The notes beneath the pieces were generated by a model. It saw nothing but the letters and a program-made list of their open reading frames with translations. It was not told the DNA's origin and made no database searches. Position numbers and translations under genes: made by a program. 64,000 bases of DNA from Eutreptiella sp. 'Long Island Sound 2002' (taxonomy: Eukaryota; Euglenozoa; Euglenophyceae; Eutreptiales; Eutreptiaceae). The stretch covers positions 58,315,355 to 58,379,354 of the forward strand of contig OZ038384.1 in NCBI GenBank assembly GCA_964036045.1. Reading direction: 5' to 3'. Positions 20,390 through 31,103 of this stretch are shown piece by piece (the stretch's first letter is position 1; every line of letters begins with the position of its first letter).

Positions 20390-22929
20390 TACCCAAGAGG
20401 ACCATGTCCTTCTCCTCCGTGAATTTTTCATTGTTTGTCAAGAAAACCATCTCCGAATCAAACTCGAAAAATGTGAGGTTATGAAAGAGAAGCTGGAATA
20501 TTTGGGTTTCGACGTGGGGTATGGCTGGTGGAAACCAGCCGTGTCTAAGATGCAGCCCCTACAGGACATGCAGATTGGCGATGACCCTAAGAAGGGTCTA
20601 CACGACGTGAGGAGTTTTGTGGGCGCCTGTAACTTCTATAGGCGTCACATCCACAATTTTACCTACTCCTCTGCCCCCCTCACTGACCTAATCAAGAAAA
20701 CTACTCCCTGGAGGTGGACCGCCAGAGAGGAGGAGTGTTTCCAGGAGTTGAAGAAGAAAATTGCCTCCTCCAACTGCCTGGGAGTACCCCGCCCTAAGGG
20801 CAAGATAGTCCTGATCACTGATGCCAGTGATGTAGGGGGGGGTGGAAGGATCTACCAATGGCAGGAGCTTAACCCAGCTGAACCACCTCACTGCCATTAT
20901 TGTACTAGTGGACTGAACCGTGATGGTTCCTTGAAACATGACTATCCTACCAGTGAGTGGCGGCTGGTGCCACTGGGACACTGGAATTGGAAATGGAACC
21001 AAGCGCGTTCCAATTACAGCACCTATGACCAGGAACTCCCGGTCGGTATGTTGGTGCTTTCGTCACAATCCGGACTCCTGGGATCTAACCCTATTGTCTA
21101 GCTTTGTTACCAGGAACCTGTGAAGTCTTGTCAGAAGGGCCCGCCACCAGAGAAAGCAAAACTAAAGCGGTGGTGGACTTACCTGAGCCAGTTCAGGCTG
21201 ACAGTTCATCATATCCCCGGTATAAAAAATGAACTGTCTGACTGTATATCGCGCAATAACTTTGATGCGCTTATAGGTGAGAGCTCTGAGGTGCTCGCCA
21301 AAGAGGCTTTCCAGCATATGGATGTCCAACTTGACCTGTCCATGCGCACTGCTGGAATCCTGGAGGGTTGGAGCCTAACCGACCATCAGTCAGAGTATAA
21401 AGAAATTCTCCAAACCCTCAACACTGGTCTCGAACCCCGTGTCATTGACGGGCACCAGTGGTAAAAAAACGGCCAATACCTCTGCTACCGAGGACAGTAT
21501 TGTTGTGCCTGAGGCACAACTGGATGGGTGCCTACAGTGGTCCCATCTCAGTTCTGGTCACACTGGGGCTAATCGCTCAGTGGACTTCTTCCGTGAGTGT
21601 TTCTACTCTAGTCTAACCCTGACTGAACTGAGGTCTCGTATGCAGACCATTGTGGATGCTTGTGGCTATCATGCCAGCAAGCAGAGCAACAGTAGGGATA
21701 CGGGACTGATTTCCAGCTTACCCATACCCTATTGTGCTAACTATCTTCTCTATGTGGATTTCTTCCACGGCCTACCACGCTTCAGCGGCTATGATAATTG
21801 CCTAGTGGTCACCTGTGGCCTATCTCGCTTCACCCGTGTGTTCCCTTGCAATAAGAAAATCACAGGTGAGCATACTGTGAAAATGTTGGTCGAACGATGG
21901 TTCGAACCCTATGGGGCACTTAAGCAGGTGCACTCTGATGAAGATGTACGCATCCGCAGTGCCACTGGGTGGTACAAACAAGTGCTAACTGCCCTAAACG
22001 TGGAGGTAACCACAGGTGTACCCTATACCCACACGTCTAACCCTCTTTGTGAGAGACAGAACCGTGTGGTGGAGCAAAACCTAAAAATCTTGATGAAACA
22101 GGAGCGTACCAAAGACTGGGTACGTCTAGTGCCCTGGGCAGTGCTGACCATGAACTCAGAGCGGAGCTCTTTTACGGGATTCACCCCCCACGAACTGTTC
22201 CATGGAGGACGACCTGCTTGGTTCTTCAAAACCCCCTTTCCTGAGGACTTCAAGAGCTCTGTGGGAGATTGGCTGGAACACAAGCAATCTATGGCTAACC
22301 AGGGTGGGACTAACCTGAGACACATTCGTGACCCTGAACTGAGTTGGCGGAACCGCCTACGGCGACCTGCCAGCTTCAAGGTTGGTGACTTTGTTTTGGT
22401 TCACCATTGACGCCTACCCTCCTTGCCACGTAACTGCCTACAGGACCCTTATTTTGGACCCTATCGTCTCATCAGGATAGATGGATCCAGGATCCATGTC
22501 AGGTGCAGTCCACGTCTACGTGGTGAACTGCTGTGTGCACCTAAACAGTTGAGGCACTATCATTCCCCTGACGGTTTGTCCTGGGATGAGTGGCGCCTCA
22601 GCGACAGTGAGGTTGAGCGTATTGACCTAGAGAACGCTGCCAGCTCAGAGGAGGCAGACGAATTCGAAGAGATGACTGCCGATGAGATGGCAGTCGATGG
22701 TTACTACGTGGTTGCAGGTATTGCTCGCCACGAGTATAAACAGGGCTGGAAATTCCTAACCCTGTGGGATGGCTATGGGTTATCTGAGGCGACCTGGGAA
22801 CCTATGTCAGCCTTCATACAACCAGATGGGAGTATCAACCCCATCCTCCGCTGCTACCTCGTTGAGAACAACGAGGGGCAGCTAATGACCCGTGCTGAGA
22901 CTCTGTCCCAGCGTAAAAAGAAAAACTAA
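20387..22929 (+). pseudogene. pol: Ty3 copy 2 pol, second tandem unit (RT end to chromodomain)
   Basis: A second copy of RT C-terminal part, RNase H, integrase and chromodomain, beginning just after the HIDD motif and ending at a TAA at 22927 after KKKN. It carries the same stops as unit 1, shifted by 2534 bases (21099, 21462, 22408). It lacks its own RT active site and cannot encode a complete Pol. Confidence 0.9.
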
Positions 22930-23568
22930 TTTCCCTGTGTCAGTCTGCTGACTGTGTTCTAACCTTACAGGTGCAGTGAGCAGTCTTGTGCAGAGATGCC
23001 TGTGTATGGGTCTAAGAGCAGTTGTCACAGTTGTGCTGCATTGCATCGCAGGACAGGACCGTTAGCCCCCCGTGACAACCACTCCCTGGCCGAAGGCCCT
23101 CGGTTTTTCACAGACCCCTGCTTACTGAGCACAGCACTGAACCCGTCTGTGCCCTGCAGTCCCATGCCTATGGTTTCCAGCGTGGACCAGGTGGCCGCTT
23201 ATCAGGTTTGCAGCCACCCAGCAAGTGTCTGCCTTGTTGACCATGTGTTGCATGGGGGCTGTTCTGATGTAATGACCTTGGGGAGCCAACGAAGAACGGT
23301 GGCTTACTACACTAGGGAGGAATGACAAGCAAGGTGTTATGAGGCAAGGTGTGTCTTCCCTCCTTTGGGACAAGCGAGCCCACAGTTAGGACCCCTGACT
23401 GGTCCAGATCCATGGGGTTCTACCCTTCCTTACAGGGTTCACCATACCCCTAAGTGTGCTACGTATGTCTGTGTGTGTCTCACTTCTCTCCCCGGCGTGG
23501 CTCCCGGAGACCGGGCTTCGCTGACGTCGGACCGAAGGTCCTAATCAGGTACTATTACCACTCCTATG

Positions 23569-23591
23569 GCGCCCAATTTCTGTGCTGGCGC
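23569..23591 (+). promoter_or_regulatory. Conserved 23-nt GCGCC...GGCGC hairpin, copy 2
   Basis: Exactly the same 23 bases as 2037-2059 although flanking bases differ. Confidence 0.65.
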
Positions 23592-24146
23592 CTATCCTTG
23601 GGGGAAGACGCAAAAGCCCTACCTACTAGAGGGGAGGGGTGGCCAAGTGTGCTAAGGGCATACAAAACGCCCATTTTTGGTAAAGGTCAAAAGCTAACAC
23701 ACTCCCCTGCCCGCGTGGAAAAGCACGCGGCACAGGAGACACCACTACACTACACTCGCTAACACCAGCACCGGCCTTCGAAGGCAGGGTGAGCACTCAT
23801 CACTTGCGCTCAACTCCTGCCAGGCCTGCTGACCCTAACACCTACACACCCTACTTGGTGTTGCTGTTGAAGGTGTCACGGGTCCTACTGACCCTCCTGT
23901 GAGAAAGCAAGAGAGCACAGCGCTACTAAGCGACTCTCGCCTAACAGGGACGCAACTACGCGTTTCCCTGTCGGGGCTTGGAGGGGGGGAGTGCTCAGTG
24001 TGCGTGCACAGCGTGGATGGCGGTGAAGTCGGACTGCACTCACTGCAGTTATTTGTTTGTGTGATCTGCGCAGCATATTTTAGCGCTGCTCAATGGGACT
24101 GCACCAATTGCCCTTACATTCCCACCTGTAAAGCAAAGGCAGATGG

Positions 24147-24234
24147 CCTGGGTTTGCGGCTGAGGAACCAACACTACCTCCACGTATTATACGCTTCTCA
24201 GGTAGCCCTATAATACGCTGTCCTCAAACCCAGG
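24147..24234 (+). ncRNA. Conserved double-stem hairpin, Ty3 3' region, copy 2
   Basis: Outer stem CCTGGGTTTG (24147-24156) pairs perfectly with CAAACCCAGG (24225-24234); the inner stem is CGTATTATA with TATAATACG. Compared with copy 1, both arms of the outer stem changed together. Confidence 0.62.
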
Positions 24235-24254
24235 TGCAAGCAAGCAAGCTTAAG

Positions 24255-24293
24255 GAACTCCACCCGTTCTCTTATAGAACGTGGGGTGGAGCC
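24255..24293 (+). ncRNA. Conserved second hairpin, Ty3 3' region, copy 2
   Basis: CTCCACCC (24258-24265) pairs with GGGTGGAG (24284-24291); inner stem GTTCT/AGAAC with a CTTAT loop. Confidence 0.62.
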
Positions 24294-25459
24294 CCTGGGT
24301 AGCCTAAACAAGAGTTTTACCGTGCGCAATACGCGTGGCCTACCCTTTGATGCGCCATATGCATGCACAGGTATGCACAATTTTTCCATTTCTTCCTGCT
24401 CTTACCTAATTTAACCCAACATGACCAATCACGGCGTGACTCAACCAGGAGGTGAGCTCCTCGTGGGCTTACCTACCTTACTCACCACGCATCATGTGAA
24501 TGCCGAGGAAAACACGAGCGCAAAACAACCCTACGCGCTTACACAAATCCACGGCGAATTATAAACCACCCTAAGCGATTAATGCACTGTGTGTCATGCA
24601 TGCTTTCCTTGTCTTGTTTCCTGCAGAAAGAGGAGAGAGAGTGGCGCACTGCACAGCGCAAAACAAGCCGAAGCGTTTTAAGCAACCCTATTTTAGGGCT
24701 ACGGCAACACGCACACGTGCAAACACTTTCTTTTCTCACCTGTGAAGAGAGAACAAGGGTGAATTGGGGCACAGGGAAAGCGACACAGCGTGTGAATGCC
24801 TCAATTGGGCACATGCATCGCGAGCACAGCGCATATTCTAACCCTACGTGCGCGCTGCGCGCTCCATTCCCATCGCATACCTTTTATTCCTATTTTGACC
24901 TGTGCAGAGCAAGGGAGAGGAGCACCCGAACCCCCAACAAACACAGCGGTGACAACCCTGACGTTTTAACGAAGCAACCAACACGAACGCAATGCATGTG
25001 TGTGAAATGACACTGGCATACCTGAAAGGTTGGTTGTCCACCTGCTCTGTGTTGTGGGTTGATTTTCGATACTTTTCCCTAAAGTTTATAAACATTTTGA
25101 TGCAACTGTGCAAAAATTTCCTTTAGAACTTTCAAAACTACGGCTCATACCTTCTTTTTGAAGAGCCGTTTACGCTTGCGCAACTCCTTTTCTGGAGTTC
25201 GTTTCTGTTGCGCTTCTTTGCGACTTTAAGTTTTGGTGTAAAAATGACCATTTCTCGCGTTGTTTCGTGGATTTTTAGCGATTTGACTCCTTAAATTGCT
25301 ACACCTTTCGCTAAACCACAGGATTCACTCCCTGTTGGTTACATTTTCTATTTTATTCAGCTCCTGGAGATTTGTGTCCTCCATTGGGAGTATTGCTCCG
25401 CCCTGGCCCTTGGTCAGGACATTTACTGAATTGCTGTTTATGCAGACAGCCGTCTGCAT

Positions 25460-25539
25460 TAGAGCGTTCGACTGTACCCTAGTGGGCAAGCATGTGTGCG
25501 CTAGCGAGGGAGTCCTGGGTTCAAACCCCACTACCCCCA
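25460..25539 (+). other. tRNA-like remnant with B-box GGTTCAAACCCC
   Basis: TAGTGGGCAAGC and, 43 bases on, TGGGTTCAAACCCCA followed by CTACCCCC resemble A and B boxes of a tRNA gene. No acceptor stem forms with the upstream bases, so it is more likely a SINE-type remnant than a tRNA gene. Confidence 0.35.
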
Positions 25540-26028
25540 AATTTTATCAAAAGTTTTCGCCGCACGCTGGCAACTTTTGAGGAATGCCCCATCAAAGGGA
25601 CATCATTCACGGTATATTAGACTGTTTTTCAAGGGTACCTACAGTGTGATAGGCTTCTATTAACTGATGAGAAGGTTTTTAGTAGGTTTAATGCATTTTC
25701 TGAGGTAACTTTGGGAATATTGGAGCCTTTTTCCTTGGTCCAACTAGCTTGATCAACTAGTACTCCAGGGGGGAGTAAGAAAAAGTCACTGCCATGTCTT
25801 TCTTGGAGGGCTTGATCCAGGCCAAGCCCCCCTTAAAACCCTTTTGTTAATGCTAAGACTAACTTAAGTATTTTTATCACTCTTTTGAAGCACTAAGTAC
25901 ACTTTCTCAAAAGAACTAGGGTTATAACCCTAGCTCCCCCATGAAGTTCACCCCTACCACTCAACTGAGCGGAGGTATCTTCCTTCATGGAGGATATACC
26001 GAAATATAATAGGCATTTCATGCTTTAG

Positions 26029-26055
26029 CCCTACGTGCTCATTTGGATCAGGTAC
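26029..26055 (+). repeat. Terminal inverted repeat of transposon B, left
   Basis: Twenty-seven bases identical to the reverse complement of 31077-31103. Confidence 0.92.
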
Positions 26056-26075
26056 CCTTGAATTACCCAAGTGAA

Positions 26076-26134
26076 ACCGTGGTTCAACCGAGTTCAACCG
26101 CGCACTTTCATTACGGCTTCCCCACGGTTGAACC
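26076..26134. repeat. Transposon B repeat cluster 1 (end region)
   Basis: GTGGTTCAACCGAGTTCAACCG directional copies followed by inverted CCACGGTTGAACCC, about 20 bp inside the left inverted repeat. Confidence 0.85.
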
Positions 26135-26522
26135 CCTATCGAGGTACAGCAACAAATTGCTAAGTAGCAACCTGAAAACCGCTATGTTTCAGCCCTGCAA
26201 GAGATGCCACACCCCCTAAAAAGAATGTTTTTGAAAACCTTCTTACCTCATTGCTGCAAAACACCGGAGACATATTTCTCTTGGATCATATTTCACGGCG
26301 GTGGTGTTGTAGGTGTCAGTGGCGGCGGCTGTATTGGTGAAACCGCACGGCTTCACCATCAACTTTTCGTTAGGCGTGGTGACATACACCCCTGCGCCTT
26401 GTTTGGATTCCCCTTAGAGTTTTGGACCCTTTTTAGTGAACAACAATTACATGCAAGCCTACACTTGATTGTCAGAAGCTTGTTTCCTCATAGATTGCAC
26501 TAAAATGTAACCGGCTTTCGAG

Positions 26523-26583
26523 GTGGTTCAACCGCTGGACAGGCGCGCGGTTGCACCGGCTTCACCGGTTCAACCGCTGTTGC
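26523..26583. repeat. Transposon B repeat cluster 2
   Basis: GTGGTTCAACCGC, GCGCGGTTGCACC and CCGGTTCAACCGC within 60 bp, just downstream of the oxygenase stop at 26611 (reading on the minus strand). Confidence 0.85.
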
Positions 26584-26610
26584 ACGAAGCGCTACACAAA
26601 AAACACATCT

Positions 26611-27174
26611 TCACCTTGGGAAGCCAAACGTGACCAGTTCGTTCTGCATCGCCACAGGCAGACGTCCCCATGCAATGCCTGTGTACGGTACGAGCACGAT
26701 GCGCTGTCCAGACCACGCCAGAGGCACGTGGGGCCTAAGAGCGTTAAACATGACCCCATATCGAGGATCCACAATGTGTCCCCATAATAAATCACGCCCC
26801 CAACGTATCCATGCAGGACGAGAAGGCCCATTTGCGCAAAGTAGGGCACTGGTAAACAGTTCCCCCCCCACAAAATCACCCAGGGCTATTTCCCCCGTAA
26901 GGGGACTGTCATCCTTTGGATGCGTATGTACAAGCATGGGATGATCGCCCACCCCATGGACCACTGCGAGGGCAGTGTAGGTTAGTTGGGGGAGTACACT
27001 TCGGATGTGTGCGTTCACGCGCCGGACCAGTTCCGGATCTCTCCTCGTTTGCACTGCAACTTGCACACGGTGATGCCCCTGCACCATTACGGCCCCCCAC
27101 AACTGCCTACGGTACCTTGCTCCATGTCCTTCCCGCCACTGCCACCCCCTCATTCCCTTGAGGCACGTAAAAAG
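26611..27174 (-). CDS. TET/JBP-like 2-oxoglutarate/Fe(II) oxygenase domain of transposon B
   Basis: About 180 codons, in the same frame as the upstream acidic region and separated from it by a TGA (27175-27177, followed by C). Motifs: MLVHTHPKDDSPL with histidines and aspartates suited to the iron site, then LGDFVGGELF, and downstream MFNALRPHVPLAWSGQRIVLVPYT, where the H and the R ten residues later fit the distal iron ligand and the 2-oxoglutarate-binding arginine. Locus C (32202-32990) shares this whole pattern. TET/JBP enzymes oxidise 5-methylcytosine or thymine in DNA, and related genes are known cargo of some DNA transposons. The family call rests on motif layout only; ligand identity is not certain. 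Confidence 0.55.
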   Translation of the reverse strand, partial: LFTCLKGMRGWQWREGHGARYRRQLWGAVMVQGHHRVQVAVQTRRDPELVRRVNAHIRSVLPQLTYTALAVVHGVGDHPMLVHTHPKDDSPLTGEIALGDFVGGELFTSALLCANGPSRPAWIRWGRDLLWGHIVDPRYGVMFNALRPHVPLAWSGQRIVLVPYTGIAWGRLPVAMQNELVTFGFPR

Positions 27175-28821
27175 TCAGTCGTTTGGGAGTGGCTCTTCCT
27201 TCACGTGAGGCACTGGTGCACCAACCTCTGGGGCTGCCTCTTCGTTATCTTCCTGCTTACATGCAGGCATTTCCTCGTCCTTCGGCGCTTCACCAACCTC
27301 CTCAATCTCCTCTTGCCCAACCGGGGCTGCAGGCGAGTCCTCCCCACTGTGCTGGTGCTCCTGCACCCCTGGACCAGCAGACTCCACCTTTTCCTCTTTG
27401 ACCACCTGTTCTTCACTCTCCTTTGGCTCTGGCACCTCCGGCGGACTAGGCACAGGAATGTGCTTCTCAGTGTCCTTTGGCTCCGGAATCACAGGCGGCG
27501 TCGGCACAGGAACCCCATTGTCACTGTCCTTTTCCGCTTCAGCTTCCGGCGCGGGAGTGACCTCCTTCTCCTCGAGTGGACTGTACGAGGGGGAGTCCTC
27601 CATTGTCTTCTTGCCCTCCTCATCGATCGCTTCCTGTTTCTGGGCGCGGCGCTCTTTCAACGCCTCCTCGGCAGCGTGGGGGTTACTGAAGCTTGTGCTG
27701 TTCTTGACTGCAATAACTGGCCACGTTGTCCCAGCTGCATCGCCCTCCTCCTCCCACTGTGGGGGAAGGAAGACCAATTCTTCCCCCTTTTTGGGCCGGG
27801 GGGTCCCCTTCGTGGCTTTCTGCGGGGTACCCACGGCCAGACGTGGCTCGCCATCAGGACCGTCCACAATGACCCATCGAATCGGCGTGTTGGCCGCCCA
27901 TCCGAACCGCTGTCGCAGCTGTTTGCGCGTGTCCTCAACCGCCAGTCGTCGTTGTTGGGCTTGATCCAGGCTCTGCAAAAAGGAAAAAATAGTGAAACCG
28001 TGGTTCAGGCGGTTCAAGCGTGCGGTTGAACTACACTTCACCGGTTCAACCGCGCACACCTCCAGAGCTGACGCATGCGCTGATTCTGCCCTGATCGCTT
28101 TCTCCTCGTCGCCATCCTTCGATCCCGCAGCCAACTCTGTTGCCAGGGCCTTTACATCCCGCGCCGTGTCACTGGGGAGCTTGCCGGAGTCACTGTCGGA
28201 ACTGGGGGCCGGAACTACCTTCTTCTTCTTCTTCTTTGGGATATGCCTTGCGGCTGGGACCCATTCGTGCTCTTCAAAAAGGGGGTCCAACTCGTCCGTC
28301 TCACTGCTGTCCGGGGCGATTTTCCGCTTTTTCGAGGAAGCACCGCTGCCAGTTTTGGCTTTCTTTTTCGGCTTCTTGTCGCCAGAGACTTGGGCCTTCG
28401 CGGGCGGTGCTTCAGCCTTTGCACTTGTCCGCTTCTCCTTCCGGAGCTCCTTCCGGGCGGACTGAAACAGGGACTTCGGAACCACTTTGCTGCCAGGGGT
28501 GCTCGTCTCTTCGGGTGGCGGTGGTGCGGGAAGACGTGGAGGCTTGGGGGCCTTTCCACTGCTCTCGGATGCTGCACCTGCTCAAAGTGGGCGGTCCCAC
28601 ACACTCTTGTAGAACTCCTCAAAGCTCTCTCCCACAGGACTTTTTTGGGGCGCGGTGATGACGGCTGGACTGGACTCCAGAGGCGTTGACCTCTGCCGTT
28701 CTGGCGCAGGACTGCCTTGCCCGGCATTGCCGGATTCCCGCAAGCCCCGCTGCACGCCACGACTCATGCGGTCGGCCACTTGAGCGGCGCCAGGGATCTG
28801 CCGATACCACACGTCCGACCA
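27175..28821 (-). CDS. Transposon B second gene: low-complexity Pro/Glu/Lys-rich region
   Basis: The frame runs from 28821 with a TGA at 28582-28584 and continues in phase (AGAASESSGKAPKPPRLPAPPPPEE...) to 27175. A probable 87-nt intron (27973-28059, GTGTGC...TTTTGCAG) is a multiple of three and stop-free, so reading through it also keeps frame. The protein is rich in Lys stretches (KKPKKKAKTG, KKKKKKVVPAP; likely nuclear localisation), then acidic and proline repeats (VPVPTPPVIPEPK, IPVPSPPEVPEPK). It leads into the oxygenase. A 67-nt intron (28822-28888) could join it in phase 0 to the transposase. Confidence 0.55.
27991..28056. repeat. Transposon B repeat cluster 3 (intron 27973-28059)
   Basis: ACCGTGGTTCAGGCGGTTCAAGCG, TGCGGTTGAAC and CACCGGTTCAACCGCGCAC fill most of this small intron. 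Confidence 0.85.
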
Positions 28822-28832
28822 CTCCGTGGGGA

Positions 28833-28881
28833 AGCCGGTTCAACCGCGCGGATGAACCTCCTGAACCACGGTTGAACCACA
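28833..28881. repeat. Transposon B repeat cluster 4 (intron 28822-28888)
   Basis: CCGGTTCAACCGCGCGGATGAACC and CCACGGTTGAACCAC within the putative intron between the two genes. Confidence 0.85.
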
Positions 28882-28891
28882 CACACACCTC

Positions 28892-30871
28892 CTAGTTGCC
28901 AACTTCCAATTGAGCGTGCACTATGTGCTCATCTTCCCGTCGCCGCCGCCCGTCCCATCGAGGCATCTCCTTGTAGAGGAAGGTGCGCTCGTGCGCATGG
29001 CGGAGCATTGCCTCATCCTTTTCCTCCTTGGTAGCCTTACGACCACCACCCCGGGAACTTGTGGTTAGAAAGTTGTCTTTAAAGACATAGTTAAGCGACT
29101 CAACAATGTCGCCACAAAACATGGCCCCCCCCCAAGGTTGCAACTTACCCAATACGATGGCCCCCTCGTTGCGGAGCCACAGCAAGTAGGGGGATCGTTT
29201 ATGGGGACATATAGTGTTTTGAAACCTCTTTGCAATTTGTGCACACCCTTGGACGAATGGATCATATGTCCACCGATAGATAGCGGTTAGCAATTTCCCC
29301 ATGTCCTCAACGGTAGTGGTGACATGTGGTGTTAGACGCAAACTCTTTGCAATGGGCAACCAATTGGCAAACAAGTGCCATGTCTCTTCCCCATCGGGGA
29401 AGGACCGGCCTTTCAAAGAAACATTGGTCTTAGCGTCCTTTAGGAGGCTTTGAACCTTGGATCGTTGTGGTACCGTCAACATTGTGGCTCGTGTGCGCAC
29501 AAACGTTGTTAAGTATTCACCACATCGTATCACAAGATGAAGAACACACATGATGACACACCCTATACGGTCATCCACTTTCAATAATGGACTTTCGATG
29601 CACCCTTTTGCACCAACACAACTAACTCCTTGTTTCCTATACTTTAGGAATTTTGCTTCAAGTCTTGTACTTCGTCGCCATTCACACCCTACCCATCTTT
29701 CTTTCTCCCTAGACCATGTCGCAAAAGAATAAATTGAACCAATTTCATAAAATGTTGATAGACCAAGTATATGACGAAGCCAAGGGCTATCGCCTCCGAT
29801 AATGACAACCGTTCGCACCCAAAACCCTCGGAGCAACATGTAGCCACGGTCAATAATTTGTTGTATTTTTTTTAGTGTCTCTCCAAAGAGGACACGCACA
29901 AGATCCGTTTCATGCTCACTTACGAGAGCAAGGTCAAGGGTCCAATTGTAGAGCAAAGTTCGTGCTTTTTGCATGTGGTTTGCAAAACCACATGCAATTT
30001 GGCACCATGACCTTGCTCCACATGGAAACCCATCACCACGCACTATAAGTACATAGGGGTGATCATCCCTAAATCTTGGGAAGTGCATTTCTTCTAGCAC
30101 ATCCCTTTGATCACCTATATATTGTATCCAATCATCCACATCCCAACGAACCCCAACTCTTCCATCCTTTATGGTCGTTTGTAGTACTTGTCTCTTACTT
30201 AACGTGGACCAAGCTTTATCCATCGTTGCATACGACGGAAAGCAATGTGTCCATGGGACGGTGCTTGCACGGGTTTTCTTCTCTTTGGCATCGGCCCACG
30301 AAATAAGCTTCTTGTACCTAGGGACGGTTGAACCGAGAAATTGGGATAAAGTGCGCGGTTGAACCGGCGGTTGAATGGGTTGGCGTCATGGCACCAAAAA
30401 GCGTCCAATGGTACAAACCACAAAGTATTCACATTTGTGACGCGGGCAACACGTTGCAACTCATATGTTCATGCTTTGGGCAACATTAAGCGATTATTTT
30501 GCCGTGCAAACGTTGTCATGAAGCACAATCACAATTGTTCATTTGTGATAAGGGTTCAACCGCACCGTTGAACCCCGTTGAACCCCGTTGAACCACTTGT
30601 ACGCATGTGTGCATTATGCCACATACCTTCGCTTCGGCATCCCAAGGTCCAAAATGAGGCGCACAGCGTCCGATCCTGTGAAAGCTTTTTTTGTAGCCCT
30701 TTTTGTCTGTTTGGAAGCCCTCTGTGTGTTACCAATTCGGTCAGCAAGTTGTTTCCATAGGCGTTTTGTCGTGCCGTTTGTGCAAAAAAAGGTGAACAAG
30801 TCGTCCACCAGCTGTTGGTCCCCCCACCCGCTGTAGTGGTTGTTCACCACTTGCAGCCAGTGGTGGGACAT
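28892..30871 (-). CDS. Putative transposase of DNA transposon B
   Basis: Two exons: 30871-30627 (starting MSHHWLQVVNNH) and 30317-28892, joined over a 309-nt intron (30318-30626, GTATGT...CCCTAG) in phase, giving about 556 residues to a TAG at 28892-28894. Candidate catalytic residues: D of VRGDGFPCG, D of IIGGDSPWLRHILG, a CVLHLVIRCGEYL segment with Cys and His, and E of GDIVESLNYVFKD near the C terminus. This ordered D-D-E with a Cys/His insert is typical of cut-and-paste transposases, but I recognise no named family. Codons after the TAG reach a GTGTGT donor, so a fused transposase-oxygenase product is possible if that TAG is a late mutation. Function is inferred from motifs and position between inverted repeats. 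Confidence 0.6.
30325..30380. repeat. Transposon B repeat cluster 5 (transposase intron)
   Basis: GACGGTTGAACCGAG and GTGCGCGGTTGAACCGGCGGTTGAA near the acceptor end of the 309-nt intron. Confidence 0.85.
30552..30599. repeat. Transposon B repeat cluster 6 (transposase intron)
   Basis: GGTTCAACCGCACCGTTGAACCCC then CGTTGAACC twice, near the donor end of the same intron. Confidence 0.85.
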
Positions 30872-30987
30872 TTTTTAATTTTTTTTAAAAAAGCTTTGTC
30901 ACGCGTCAGTTTCAGGCGGTTATGCAAATATTTTGTTCAGAAACGCGCGCGCCGCTGGCGCAGCCGCCACCGCCAGCGCTGGCGGTG

Positions 30988-31062
30988 GTTCAACCGCGGT
31001 TCAACCGCGGTTCAGCGGTTCAACCGCGCCCCTTCCGAGTTAAACCGGGTTAAACCGGGTAA
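30988..31062. repeat. Transposon B repeat cluster 7 (end region)
   Basis: GGTTCAACCGC in three closely spaced copies plus GTTAAACCGGG twice, just inside the right inverted repeat and upstream of the transposase start. Confidence 0.88.
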
Positions 31063-31076
31063 AACCACTGTGTGAA

Positions 31077-31103
31077 GTACCTGATCCAAATGAGCACGTA
31101 GGG
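31077..31103 (-). repeat. Terminal inverted repeat of transposon B, right
   Basis: Reverse complement of 26029-26055. Confidence 0.92.

Larger units (their letters stand above)
22930..25764 (+). other. Long noncoding 3' region of Ty3 copy 2
   Basis: 2.8 kb without a credible gene. It contains blocks shared with the 3' regions of copies 1 and 3 despite family divergence, including GAGGGGTGGCCAA near 23630, a GTGATCTGCGC block near 24060 and the hairpins listed separately. Later parts (24.4-25.7 kb) do not match the other copies by eye. Confidence 0.7.
26029..31103 (-). mobile_element. DNA transposon B (5075 bp, 27-bp terminal inverted repeats)
   Basis: 26029-26055 and 31077-31103 are exact inverted repeats of 27 bases (starting CCCTACGTGCTCATTTGGAT). 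AG lies on both outer sides (26027-26028 and 31104-31105), so a 2-bp duplication is possible but weak. Inside, on the minus strand, are a spliced transposase-like gene and a second gene ending in a TET/JBP-like oxygenase. Seven clusters of GGTTCAACCG-type repeats lie in the end regions, in three introns, and one near 26550 downstream of the oxygenase. I cannot name the superfamily. Confidence 0.85.

Noticed and set aside
17853-22920. Two independent Ty3 insertions side by side
   Set aside because: There is no LTR, polypurine tract or primer site between the units, and the stops are shared; it is a tandem duplication.
26029-31103. Assignment of transposon B to the KDZ group known to carry TET/JBP genes
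   Set aside because: I see none of the sequence landmarks I associate with KDZ transposases and no 8-bp duplication; cargo alone is not enough.
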